Origin: Thermoflexales bacterium
GTDB lineage: Bacteria; Chloroflexota; Anaerolineae; Fen-1058
Direction of reading: 5' to 3'
DNA: 8,292 bases
Assembly (NCBI GenBank): GCA_017882055.1
Contig: JADGQE010000170.1
Coordinates: forward strand, 1 to 8,292
Shown: positions 1 through 7,070 of the stretch, piece after piece
How the letters are laid out: every line of letters starts with the position of its first letter
Numbering within the stretch: position 1 is the stretch's first letter
The notes under the pieces: model-generated
Database searches by the model: none
What the model was told of the DNA's origin: nothing
What the model saw: only the letters and a program-made list of their open reading frames with translations
Made by a program: the position numbers and the translations under genes

Positions 1-1340
1 CGGGTCTGAGTATAAGCATTGAGCGCCATGACGCTTACGGGAATGAGGCTTAACCAACCGGCCAAAAGCGTGGCCGATGCAAAACGTGCAACATAGCGAC
101 CAGGGCGGCTGTTGCGCCAGCTAAAGAGCACCGCGCTATATTCGAAACACAGTGCTACCAGGACAGCCGTGCGTATGATGATGAGCCACGCGATGAACCA
201 GTTTTGGCCGTCGAGCAGGTTGAAGGCGAGCGGCCATTCGGCGACCCACAGCACGCTGAGCAGCGCCGCATACACTGCACCGCGCAGGTTCGGCATCAAC
301 AGCACGATAAATGGAACGACGAAGACGGTGAACTGGCCAGAGAAACCTTTGGACCACAATAGCAATAAATTGAGGGTGATACCTGTGAAAGCCACAAGGT
401 TGATCGGCTTGCGCCAGTCGAGGCGGCGGGTAAATAGAAAGAGAAACAATCCGGCGAAAGCCAAATGAATGATCGGCCAGGGCAGTTGACTTGGTGCGGC
501 TGTGCCCACGTTGTTGGGCGAGAATCGATCGATGATGGGCAGCGTCGCACCATATTGATAATTGCCGTCGAACACTGCCCAGATCGATAACCAGGCGGGC
601 CGATTGGAGGTAACGCGCAGGAAGGCCACCAGATGATCTGCGCCTATAAAGAGGAATGGAAGTAGAAGCGTAAGGGCGGCGACAGTAGTGGCAACGATAT
701 ATTTCACGCGCCCCCGTATGCTTTGGATGTACCTGAAGCTGGCCGGCACCACGACGATGGGCACAATTTTGATCATGAGGCCCAGGGCAGCAATCAAGCC
801 GCTCCCAATGAATTGATCACGCAGCGCGAGATACAGTGACAACAGCAGCAGAAACAACGGAATCGGTTCATACCAGCCCGAGGCCGCGTAGGCGGCGATG
901 AACGATCCGGCAAACAGCGCCGCGGTGCGAATCGCTTTGGCTTTGCGGCCGGTTCGCAGCGCGATGGCGTAGACCAGGATCAAGCTGCCTGCATCGGCCA
1001 GCATCATCGTTAGCTGCATAGTAATCGACAACCACAGACGTTGATCGGACCAGGCGGGCAGTAATTCGCTAAGTCGATTTAGGCCGATAACGGACCACAC
1101 TAGCAGGGGTGGATAATCCCACGAGTAATTCACGTAGGGGTATAACCGGCTGTCGGCCAGTGTGCCCCAGCGTAGAAAATCACCCATATCGGGTGCCTGC
1201 TCAACAAAGTACGATCCGTTGCGAAAGACGAAGGGCATCAACAACCTGAACGTCAAGAAGACGACCAGGATGAGCAAGAAGTGCTGATGTGATCGAAGGC
1301 GTGAAGCGTAACGAGTAACGAGTGACGAGTGATTAATCAT
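1..1340 (-). CDS. GT-C fold membrane glycosyltransferase, GT87/DUF2029-like (partial, C-terminus outside window)
   Basis: Reading the minus strand from the ATG at 1340 gives 446 codons with no stop to the window edge, so the 3' end is missing. The product is a very hydrophobic multi-pass protein, first membrane segment at about residues 21-37. After it comes an extracytoplasmic loop with acidic residues (D51, D54) and a YPYVNYSWDYPPL stretch (67-79), the YPP signature of GT87/DUF2029 polyprenyl-phosphate-sugar transferases. Further matches are GWYEPIP (155-161), GLMIKIVP with K191 and P194, and an SKGFSGQF stretch late in the protein resembling the SKxxSxQ motif of these enzymes. Such proteins usually move a mannose or other hexose from a lipid-phosphate donor to an acceptor outside the membrane; the substrate here is unknown. 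It starts 6 nt after the upstream gene's stop, has no clear ribosome binding site, and its residues 4-14 are encoded by a heptamer repeat. Family assignment rests on motif recognition by eye. Confidence 0.8.
   Translation of the reverse strand, partial: MINHSSLVTRYASRLRSHQHFLLILVVFLTFRLLMPFVFRNGSYFVEQAPDMGDFLRWGTLADSRLYPYVNYSWDYPPLLVWSVIGLNRLSELLPAWSDQRLWLSITMQLTMMLADAGSLILVYAIALRTGRKAKAIRTAALFAGSFIAAYAASGWYEPIPLFLLLLSLYLALRDQFIGSGLIAALGLMIKIVPIVVVPASFRYIQSIRGRVKYIVATTVAALTLLLPFLFIGADHLVAFLRVTSNRPAWLSIWAVFDGNYQYGATLPIIDRFSPNNVGTAAPSQLPWPIIHLAFAGLFLFLFTRRLDWRKPINLVAFTGITLNLLLLWSKGFSGQFTVFVVPFIVLLMPNLRGAVYAALLSVLWVAEWPLAFNLLDGQNWFIAWLIIIRTAVLVALCFEYSAVLFSWRNSRPGRYVARFASATLLAGWLSLIPVSVMALNAYTQT
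1309..1329. repeat. Tandem heptamer repeat (TAACGAG/TGACGAG) at a gene start
   Basis: Three consecutive 7-bp units read TAACGAG, TAACGAG, TGACGAG, followed by a degenerate fourth unit (TGATTAA) that reaches the start codon of the GT87-like gene. On the minus strand the repeat is translated as part of residues 4-11 of that protein. Similar strings of ACGAGTAACGAGTGACGAG are familiar to me as short dispersed repeats in Chloroflexota-like genomes, but that is memory, not something this window proves. Confidence 0.7.
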
Positions 1341-1346
1341 AAGCCA

Positions 1347-3326
1347 TCAATGGAGATCAAATGTTGTAACGGCGACTGCGCCATCGTTGATCGGAAGAGC
1401 GGCCTGCGTCGGAATCACGCGCAGCAGTGAGGCGCGATCGTATAACCCCAGCGCAATGATGTATGTGCCCGTCGGAAGATCGGCGGGCAGGATCAACGGC
1501 CGGCGTTCTCGAATGCGATCGCCGGCGGCCCAACTACCCAACGGCGCGTAACCACCGATCGGATCGCCGTCGGCCTGGGCGACGATCTGGCCCTGAGCGT
1601 TTTGAATGTGAACGAACACTGTTTGATTTGTAGCCAGGGTGCCGTCGATTGACCAGTCGAGATTCAGCACCGGCATATTGGCTTCCATTTCGACTGTGGC
1701 CGTGATCAATCGAACTGAGTTGGCCCATTCAGTCACGAATGAAGTTGACGGATCGGCCTGGTGTTCGATCGATGCGATCTGGAAGACGTGTAAGTTAGCA
1801 TCGGGCGTTGCCTCAACCCGATAGACTTCACTGGCTACGACGATCGCCTGTCGCAATTGTTCAGGCGAGACGACGCGCCCATGAAATTCCAACTTCAGGC
1901 GCGATCGATCCTGAACTTGCTGCGAATGGGCCGGGTCGATGACCCAGTCGGCATTTTTAGCGCGCAGGTTCAGATCGGTGACGATGTGATTATGCCACGG
2001 CGAAACCAAAACGCCGAACCACCCCAGGGGAAACTCGTTCTCTTTGTAAGTAAATAATTCGACGGTGTCGACGAACAAGGCCGATCCGCTGCGCGGGGTA
2101 AACATCGCACGATTTTCCTGATCGAGCAATCGAAAGGCATCGTCATGCAGCGGCTGCCGCGCCAGGACAAATTGCCCGCTCTGTAACAGAATCAGCGCAA
2201 TCACGCTGACTGAGACTAATCGTCCCACGCTGATTCGCGAATGCATCGACTCTCCAAATGGCCCGAGAACGGCTGCGATCGCTAGTGCCGTACCTGCCCC
2301 AGCTAAATACAGCAAGCGCGGCGCATATTCAGTGTAAACGAAATCGCGCCCGGCCCACATCGGCAAGACGCTGCCCCCGAACCACAACAGGCCGAACAAG
2401 CCGAGCAGCGCCGTTCGATTTGATCGCCAGATGACCAGCAACGCGATGACAGTGACGATGCTGACGGGCAACAGCCAGGCAGTGCTATCGCAGCCGGCCG
2501 ATTGGCAAACTCGCGCCAGAAGCATTGCGGCCGGGTAGACTAAGCCTTGTAGCAAGTACAGGCCCGTCATCACTTGAAATGTGGCCTGGGGCGGCGAGGA
2601 TTTCGCGGCTGAAGAATAAATCACGTACATGATGACGGTGATGACAATGTAGAGTAATGGCCACAGACTCGGGCGCGATACGCGCCGGGTGAGCGCCAAA
2701 TAGGCTTCAATCAAAATAACCAGGCCCGCGCTGACGAAGGCGCTTTCATGCATCAGCATCGCAGCGATCAAGCAGGTTATGGCGAGGACGTGACGAATGA
2801 CGGGTGATCGTTGGTTGCTGATATCTATTCTGGTTCGCGTGTAGATCAGCAGTCCGGCTAACACGAAGATCATGCTGGGTGGCTGATGCGCGATGATCCA
2901 GGTGACGGCTTGATAGCTAAAAGGATAAACGGCGAACAGCAAGGCAGCGACTGCCGCGATCGATCGGCGCCGGGTTAAGGCCCGCGCCAGAGCATACAAC
3001 AACACGCTGTTCAATACATGTGCGCCGATCAGCAAAGCGTGAAAGATCGGTGCAGAATCGGCGCTCCACACGTTGAGGATCAATTTCCACAGTAGAAAAA
3101 TCAGCGGACGATAGTATTGGTAATTGGCGACACCTACAAATAAATTCCCGGCCGAATATTTGATCGCGCGCAGCAGATCATCGGCGTCATACCAGACAAA
3201 CGGATATTTCAGGCTGGGGATATAAAGTACCACCACGGTCAGGAAAAGCACACCAACGACGATGAGATCGCGCTGGAAGCCGGTGTGTATTCTACGCGGT
3301 GCAGTTTCTGTTGTCTGAGCAGTCAT
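1347..3326 (-). CDS. GT-C-like multi-pass membrane protein with extracytoplasmic C-terminal beta-rich domain
   Basis: The 659-residue protein has a short cytoplasmic N-terminus, a first membrane segment at about 20-37, then a periplasmic-type loop FVWYDADD (43-50) and NYQYYRPL (68-75). Acidic residues right after the first membrane helix and the YRP motif resemble GT-C transferases of the PMT/TMTC kind; YPFSYQAVTWI (134-144), MHES (192-195) and APRLLYLAG (335-343) fit the same fold. The last membrane helix ends near residue 386. About 270 residues then lie outside, ending in a beta-rich segment (about 535-659) with FVHIQNAQGQ, GGYAPLGSW and LPTGTYIIALGLYD, of a type often attached to Chloroflexota family-39-like transferases. 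Probable role is lipid-linked sugar transfer to a surface acceptor; donor and acceptor are unknown. It follows the DUF2079 gene by 5 nt and has no obvious ribosome binding site, so translation may depend on coupling. Enzymatic activity is inferred only. Confidence 0.78.
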   Translation of the reverse strand: MTAQTTETAPRRIHTGFQRDLIVVGVLFLTVVVLYIPSLKYPFVWYDADDLLRAIKYSAGNLFVGVANYQYYRPLIFLLWKLILNVWSADSAPIFHALLIGAHVLNSVLLYALARALTRRRSIAAVAALLFAVYPFSYQAVTWIIAHQPPSMIFVLAGLLIYTRTRIDISNQRSPVIRHVLAITCLIAAMLMHESAFVSAGLVILIEAYLALTRRVSRPSLWPLLYIVITVIMYVIYSSAAKSSPPQATFQVMTGLYLLQGLVYPAAMLLARVCQSAGCDSTAWLLPVSIVTVIALLVIWRSNRTALLGLFGLLWFGGSVLPMWAGRDFVYTEYAPRLLYLAGAGTALAIAAVLGPFGESMHSRISVGRLVSVSVIALILLQSGQFVLARQPLHDDAFRLLDQENRAMFTPRSGSALFVDTVELFTYKENEFPLGWFGVLVSPWHNHIVTDLNLRAKNADWVIDPAHSQQVQDRSRLKLEFHGRVVSPEQLRQAIVVASEVYRVEATPDANLHVFQIASIEHQADPSTSFVTEWANSVRLITATVEMEANMPVLNLDWSIDGTLATNQTVFVHIQNAQGQIVAQADGDPIGGYAPLGSWAAGDRIRERRPLILPADLPTGTYIIALGLYDRASLLRVIPTQAALPINDGAVAVTTFDLH

Positions 3327-3331
3327 CGACG

Positions 3332-4846
3332 TTATTTGCGGCGTAATAGAATGAATCCATCTCGTTCGGTCATGACTTCGAAAGCTGAGTCTGAGCGTAA
3401 TGTATCGACGGCGTTTTGATACTCCGCCTGTGCCTTGAATGGTTCGATCTGCCCTTGCGTATCAAGAAAAACGTAAGTGGCATCCTCGATACGCGGGTAA
3501 ATATGGGCGCGTTCGCGCTGACTGACGTGTGGCAAGAGATTGAACTGGGCTGAGACGACCGCCTCAGCTGGAATCTGCGCCGCGACTTGCAACCCGATCG
3601 CATCGCGCGGCGTGACCGCGAATGTGCCTGCATATCGATCGGACAACGGCAGGAATGTATGATAATGATCGATCTGGTATGCGGCCATGCTGAGTAAAAC
3701 AATTGCGCCGGCGATTCCATAGATCAAACCTTGCGAAGGACAAATGCGCGTTCGTTGATGATGGGGAAATACCTTCGCCAGGTTAATGCGTGTGAGCCAA
3801 CGCGCCAGCCGATCGAGGCCCCACAGCGTTGCCAGGATCAAAAACGGCGCGATCAGAATCGCGTAATGATAATCGAGAGTGCGGGATGGCGCAAAAGCCG
3901 AGAGGGTATTGAGCGCGATGTCGGGCAGGACAATCAGGATCAGATCAAGGCCAAGCAGCGGCAGTCCACCGAGCGGCAGCAAGAGATCGCCGTAATAGGC
4001 CAGGCGCTTCGGGCCGGCGATGATCGACCAGAAGACATCGAATTTTGTAAAAGGTGAAAGCAGCACTTCGCCGAAGGTACTGCCGAGTTTGCCGTAGCGA
4101 TTGAGATAATATGAAACGCCGGCCGGTTGAAACGCCGGGTTGATGAAGCCCACCGCGATGATCGCCCCGATCACTCCCACGCCAATAAGAATCAATCCAA
4201 GGCGACGCTCGCCCTTGACGAACAACGCGGCATACACGCCGAGCATGGCCACCATCAAGCCGATGTTTTCTTTGCCCATCATCGCCAGTAACGCGAAGAT
4301 CAAACAAGCGCTGCGCTTTTTCTGAATCAGCATCCACAGCGCGAAGACGAGGAACGCGGCAGCCAGCGTCACCGGATGAAAATCGAATAGCAGCGCGTTC
4401 CACATGGCAGGATGAACGAGATACAGGACAACGCCCAGACTGGCGAGGAAGATGCTCTTCGATCGATGGTGCACCAGTTGATAGAGCGGCCAGATCAACG
4501 CGGCTAAGGCGATCGCTTGAACGACGAGCAGCACATCGGCGTTGCTGCGGATTTTGTATAGCAAGGCCAGCGGCAGCAAGATGGGCTCGACGTGATCGCC
4601 CAACTTGTTGGTCAGGCCGGGCATTGTGTCTTCCAGTAAATTGATTTCAAATGGCCGGCCCTGACTGGTATTCCACACGGCCTGATCGTACATCGCCAGA
4701 TCGTAGGCGGAAGTGTTGAAGGTGTAATGCCGCGCGACCGAGAGGTAAGAAAACAATAGCGCGCAGGCGATGATCAGCGCGATGAGGATGGAATTTTGTG
4801 ACAGTCCAAACCGAACTTTCACCGTGCCGCGAGAAACTTCACGCAT
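3332..4846 (-). CDS. DUF2079 family integral membrane protein
   Basis: The protein is 504 residues from the ATG at 4846; a GTG one codon earlier (4849) is an equally possible start. DUF2079 hallmarks are clear: RHYTFNTSAYDLAMYDQAVW (about 39-58) after the first membrane helix, LGDHVEPILLPLALLYKI (82-99), HPAMWNALLFDFHP (145-158) and GKENIGL (191-197). DUF2079 proteins are predicted multi-pass membrane proteins related to GT-C glycosyltransferases; the acidic and histidine residues in the first large outer loop (D49, D54, H85) are the likely active-site elements by analogy, and no biochemical function is settled. The C-terminal hundred or so residues, after the last helix near 375, are probably extracytoplasmic. 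The gene overlaps the end of the acetyltransferase gene by 8 nt (ATGCGTGA), a coupling arrangement, and precedes the next membrane transferase by 5 nt. Confidence in the family is high, in the function low. Confidence 0.92.
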   Translation of the reverse strand: MREVSRGTVKVRFGLSQNSILIALIIACALLFSYLSVARHYTFNTSAYDLAMYDQAVWNTSQGRPFEINLLEDTMPGLTNKLGDHVEPILLPLALLYKIRSNADVLLVVQAIALAALIWPLYQLVHHRSKSIFLASLGVVLYLVHPAMWNALLFDFHPVTLAAAFLVFALWMLIQKKRSACLIFALLAMMGKENIGLMVAMLGVYAALFVKGERRLGLILIGVGVIGAIIAVGFINPAFQPAGVSYYLNRYGKLGSTFGEVLLSPFTKFDVFWSIIAGPKRLAYYGDLLLPLGGLPLLGLDLILIVLPDIALNTLSAFAPSRTLDYHYAILIAPFLILATLWGLDRLARWLTRINLAKVFPHHQRTRICPSQGLIYGIAGAIVLLSMAAYQIDHYHTFLPLSDRYAGTFAVTPRDAIGLQVAAQIPAEAVVSAQFNLLPHVSQRERAHIYPRIEDATYVFLDTQGQIEPFKAQAEYQNAVDTLRSDSAFEVMTERDGFILLRRK

Positions 4847-5741
4847 CACTGATCACTCTTTGCATCACGCGCACCGGCCGGCCGACATTCCAATAGCCCT
4901 GGCGGCGATACAGCGCCTGGGATGGGAGATTGTCGCTCTGGGTGTTGACCGTGAAAGGAAACGCACCGACGGCGATCTGATAGTTCAACGATTCGATCAA
5001 CAGCTGCTCGCCCAGGCCGTGCCGCTGAAACGCCGGATGAACGGCCAAGCGAATCAAATGACCTTGCCCGCCGTATAGATCGCTGAAGGCGTGACCGACG
5101 ACCTGGCCCTCGAACTCGGCTACGCTGAAATGCGATACGGCTTGCAAGGCGTGCGCGATCGATTTGGATGAATGCCACCAGGCCGGATCGAAGGCCGCGC
5201 GATCGTTGGCGACGATAGCTGGAATATCCTGCGGGGTCGCAGGCCGGATAACGGCCGCTATCGCCTGGCCGGCGGGCCGTGTCAAAATTCGATCGTCTTT
5301 GCGAAAGGTGATGACTTCGGTCAAAGACGTAAACTGTGCCGCCGGCAGCCAATCCGCCAACCACTCCGGATGCGCCAGCGCAGCAATTTGATTGACCCCC
5401 ATGGGCCGTAAAGCCAGCAGCGCTCGATCGAGCAGCGCTGCCAGGATAGGCTCGGCCGGATAACCGTCGGCAATCGCAATGGCGCGCAGCCAGGCAGTCG
5501 GCGATTCATCGACGGGAGCTAGCAACAGTCCGAGCACTTCAGTTCGATGGGTCGCCAGCCAGATCGCATCCGACGCTCGATCGGGATACAGCCAGTGATC
5601 GAACGTCCACCAATCGAGATTAAAGTGGATGCGGCGGTTGCTCTCGGTCAAGCGGTAAATTGCAGGTTGATCCGATTGAAGGGCGGGGTGCACTTCGATC
5701 TCAGCCGCGCGTAAATGAGAACGATTGAGCCAGCTTTGCAT
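4839..5741 (-). CDS. Tandem-domain GNAT family N-acetyltransferase
   Basis: From the ATG at 5741 the product is 300 residues. The C-terminal half (about 163-300) is a canonical GNAT domain: beta-alpha start VIRPATPQDIPAI, strand HLIRLAVHPAF, acetyl-CoA pyrophosphate loop QRHGLG (239-244), and a motif B region N271 to SQALYRRQGY (274-283). The N-terminal half (about 15-150) has the size and hydrophobic pattern of a second GNAT domain but lacks the Q/RxxGxG/A loop, so it is probably degenerate, as in other double-GNAT proteins. The substrate (amine, peptide N-terminus or antibiotic) cannot be told. The frame stays open upstream to 5846, but the promoter described here overlaps that stretch, with its -10 box 6 nt before this ATG, so 5741 is preferred and the mRNA is predicted leaderless. 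It is first in a four-gene run with membrane sugar transferases; a link to surface glycan acetylation is speculative because GNAT proteins are cytoplasmic. Confidence 0.88.
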   Translation of the reverse strand: MQSWLNRSHLRAAEIEVHPALQSDQPAIYRLTESNRRIHFNLDWWTFDHWLYPDRASDAIWLATHRTEVLGLLLAPVDESPTAWLRAIAIADGYPAEPILAALLDRALLALRPMGVNQIAALAHPEWLADWLPAAQFTSLTEVITFRKDDRILTRPAGQAIAAVIRPATPQDIPAIVANDRAAFDPAWWHSSKSIAHALQAVSHFSVAEFEGQVVGHAFSDLYGGQGHLIRLAVHPAFQRHGLGEQLLIESLNYQIAVGAFPFTVNTQSDNLPSQALYRRQGYWNVGRPVRVMQRVISDA

Positions 5742-5747
5742 GGGTGC

Positions 5748-5776
5748 ATGATAACACTGGCAAAGAGACTGGTCAA
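5748..5776 (-). promoter_or_regulatory. Sigma70-type promoter for the GNAT-glycosyltransferase operon, predicted leaderless
   Basis: On the minus strand, TTGACC (5776-5771) is followed by exactly 17 nt and TATCAT (5753-5748), five of six matches to consensus at each box. The expected transcription start, 6-8 nt after the -10 box, falls on or next to the A of the ATG at 5741. That predicts a leaderless mRNA and explains why no ribosome binding site precedes this gene. Confidence 0.6.
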
Positions 5777-5808
5777 ACACTCTAGTCATACGGCGGCCCA
5801 CAAAACAC

Positions 5809-5837
5809 TTGCCAGCGGGCGATGAATGTTGTACACT
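5809..5837 (+). promoter_or_regulatory. Candidate sigma70 promoter of recA
   Basis: TTGCCA (5809-5814) and TACACT (5832-5837) are separated by 17 nt, matching consensus at five and four positions. Transcription would begin near 5844 and give a leader of about 75 nt carrying the inverted repeat at 5868-5901. No classical GAACNNNNGTTC or CTGT-N8-ACAG LexA box is visible between here and the start codon, so SOS control cannot be read off this sequence. Confidence 0.45.
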
Positions 5838-5867
5838 GCTCAGCAACGCAGACCTTTCGGGTTTAAC

Positions 5868-5901
5868 AACCTTGCGAAGGTTTCAGAACCTTCGCAAGGT
5901 T
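5868..5901 (+). repeat. Perfect 15-bp inverted repeat in the recA leader
   Basis: AACCTTGCGAAGGTT (5868-5882) and its exact reverse complement (5887-5901) are separated by TCAG. Each arm is itself a 6-bp palindrome (AACCTT/AAGGTT) around three central bases, so the RNA can form either one long hairpin or two small ones. It ends 6 nt before the AAGGAG ribosome binding site. There is no T-run after it, so it is not an ordinary intrinsic terminator. It may be a protein-binding site, a structured leader, or a dispersed REP-like palindrome. Confidence 0.85.
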
Positions 5902-5907
5902 ATTCTC

Positions 5908-5913
5908 AAGGAG
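5908..5913 (+). promoter_or_regulatory. Ribosome binding site deciding the recA start
   Basis: AAGGAG lies 6 nt before the ATG at 5920. The reading frame is open further up to an ATG at 5809, but that codon overlaps the candidate promoter, and the extra residues are unlike any RecA N-terminus, so 5920 is the start. Confidence 0.9.
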
Positions 5914-5919
5914 ACCAAC

Positions 5920-6984
5920 ATGGCCGGTGATGGAAAATCAAAAGCGCTTGAAATGACACTTGCGTCGCTGACGAAGAAATATGGCGAAGGCACGATTATG
6001 CGGCTGGGCGAGGCGACTCACATGGAAGTGGAATCGATCCCGACCGGCTCACTCGCGCTCGATCTGGCGCTGGGCATCGGCGGCATTCCCCGCGGGCGCA
6101 TCACCGAGATTTACGGGCCGGAGTCGTCGGGCAAGACGACGCTGTGCCAGCACATCGTGGCCGAAGCGCAGAAGCGCGGCGGGACGTGCGCCTACATCGA
6201 CATGGAACACGCGCTCGATCCGGGTTACGCGGCCCAATGCGGCGTCGATATTGAGAATCTCTATATCTCGCAGCCCGATACCGGCGAGCAGGCTTTGGAG
6301 ATTGCGGATGCCTTGATCCACTCGAACGCGATCGATGTGGTGGTCGTCGACTCGGTCGCGGCTCTGGTGCCACGCGCCGAGATCGAAGGCGAGATGGGCG
6401 ACAGCCACATGGGTTTGCAGGCGCGCTTGATGTCGCAGGCGCTGCGCAAACTCAGCGGCGCGATCAAAGCCAGCAACGCCGTGGTGATCTTCACCAATCA
6501 ACTGCGCATGAAAATCGGCGTGATGTTCGGCAATCCCGAAACGACCACCGGCGGCAACGCCCTCAAGTTTTATGCGTCGATTCGCTTGGACGTGCGCCGC
6601 ATTCAAACGATCAAAGGCGGCGGCGAAGCGACAGGCAATCGTGTGCGGGTGCGCGTGACCAAGAATAAAGTCGCGCCGCCCTTCCGCGAAGCCGAGTTCG
6701 ACATCATGTTCAACGAAGGCATCAGCAAGTCCGGCGACATTCTCGACATCGGCACGGAGATGGAGATCATCACCAAGCGCGGCGCGTTTTTCGCTTACGG
6801 CGACACCAAACTGGGGCAGGGCCGCGAGAATGCGAAAGAGTTTTTGAAGGCGCATGTTGAAGTCATGACTCAGATCGATCAAGAGATCCGCGCGCATGCG
6901 GCGGAGGCGGCCAGTAAGACGCGGCTCGGCGCGAGTGGCACGGAGGCCGCGGTCGAGTCGGATAAAGCGGAAGACGAAGAGTAG
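5920..6984 (+). CDS. recA: RecA recombinase
   Basis: The 354-residue product is a complete RecA: an ATP-dependent DNA strand-exchange protein that forms filaments on single-stranded DNA and stimulates LexA self-cleavage in the SOS response. Visible motifs are the N-terminal MRLGE segment (27-31), Walker A GPESSGKTT (66-74), the catalytic-glutamate region IDMEHALDP (93-101), Walker B VVVDSVAALVP (141-151), loop L1 EGEMGD (156-161), NQLRMKIGVMFGNPETTTGG (193-212) covering loop L2, and the ALKFYASIRLDVRR core (214-227). The C-terminal domain ends in a short acidic tail ESDKAEDEE, as in many RecA proteins, where the tail tempers DNA binding. Length and motif spacing are normal, so the gene should be functional. 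It has its own leader with a long inverted repeat and is divergent from the GNAT operon. The oddity is that its final codons, stop and downstream bases are repeated at the end of the toxin gene 0.9 kb away. Confidence 0.98.
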   Translation: MAGDGKSKALEMTLASLTKKYGEGTIMRLGEATHMEVESIPTGSLALDLALGIGGIPRGRITEIYGPESSGKTTLCQHIVAEAQKRGGTCAYIDMEHALDPGYAAQCGVDIENLYISQPDTGEQALEIADALIHSNAIDVVVVDSVAALVPRAEIEGEMGDSHMGLQARLMSQALRKLSGAIKASNAVVIFTNQLRMKIGVMFGNPETTTGGNALKFYASIRLDVRRIQTIKGGGEATGNRVRVRVTKNKVAPPFREAEFDIMFNEGISKSGDILDIGTEMEIITKRGAFFAYGDTKLGQGRENAKEFLKAHVEVMTQIDQEIRAHAAEAASKTRLGASGTEAAVESDKAEDEE

Positions 6985-6991
6985 GAATTTC
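6951..6991 (+). repeat. Direct repeat, copy 1: 3' end of recA
   Basis: These 41 bases cover the last ten codons of recA, its TAG stop and the next few bases (GAATTTC). They match 7862-7902 at 40 of 41 positions, with the one difference changing TCG (Ser) to TTG (Leu). Weaker ungapped similarity (9 of 15, beginning TGGCAC) extends upstream to 6936 at the same 911-bp offset. Confidence 0.95.
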
Positions 6992-6994
6992 TGA

Positions 6995-7069
6995 CACCTG
7001 CACTGCGCCACGCCTGGCGGCCCACCGCCGCAACGCGGCGGGTATGGGCAGCGCAGCGCGGTGCAAGTG
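6995..7069 (+). other. Highly structured spacer between recA and the antitoxin gene
   Basis: The outer arms CACCTGCAC (6995-7003) and GTGCAAGTG (7061-7069) pair at 8 of 9 positions, and TGCGC (7004-7008) continues the stem with GCGCA (7051-7055) across a bulge. Inside are a perfect 7-bp GC hairpin, CCGCCGC-AAC-GCGGCGG (7024-7040), and a smaller GCCA/TGGC one (7008-7017). The result is a branched fold. There is no T-run, so if it stops transcription it is not by the classical route. It may be a terminator-like, attachment-type or RNA regulatory element; I do not recognise a named family. Confidence 0.6.
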
Positions 7070-7070
7070 T

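Noticed and set aside
112..553. Short open frames on both strands at the left end
   Set aside because: They lie inside the continuous minus-strand GT87-like frame, which has convincing motifs and membrane segments throughout.
5742..5846. Longer acetyltransferase starting at 5846 or 5789
   Set aside because: The extension covers the promoter on the same strand and is cysteine-rich, low-similarity sequence; 5741 fits the promoter and the fold.
5868..5901. Inverted repeat before recA as an intrinsic terminator
   Set aside because: No T-run follows on either strand, and the neighbouring genes are divergent, so no transcript needs to end there.
5809..5919. Upstream in-frame extension of recA from an ATG at 5809
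   Set aside because: The extra 37 residues are unlike RecA, cross the candidate promoter and the inverted repeat, and the AAGGAG site fixes the start at 5920.
6049..7011. Long open frame of 320 codons on the minus strand opposite recA
   Set aside because: It mirrors the codon periodicity of recA, has no recognisable motifs and overlaps a certain gene almost entirely.
6995..7069. Integron attC site next to the TA module
   Set aside because: No paired GTTRRRY and RYYYAAC core sites are visible, and the flanking 41-bp repeats are not attC-like.
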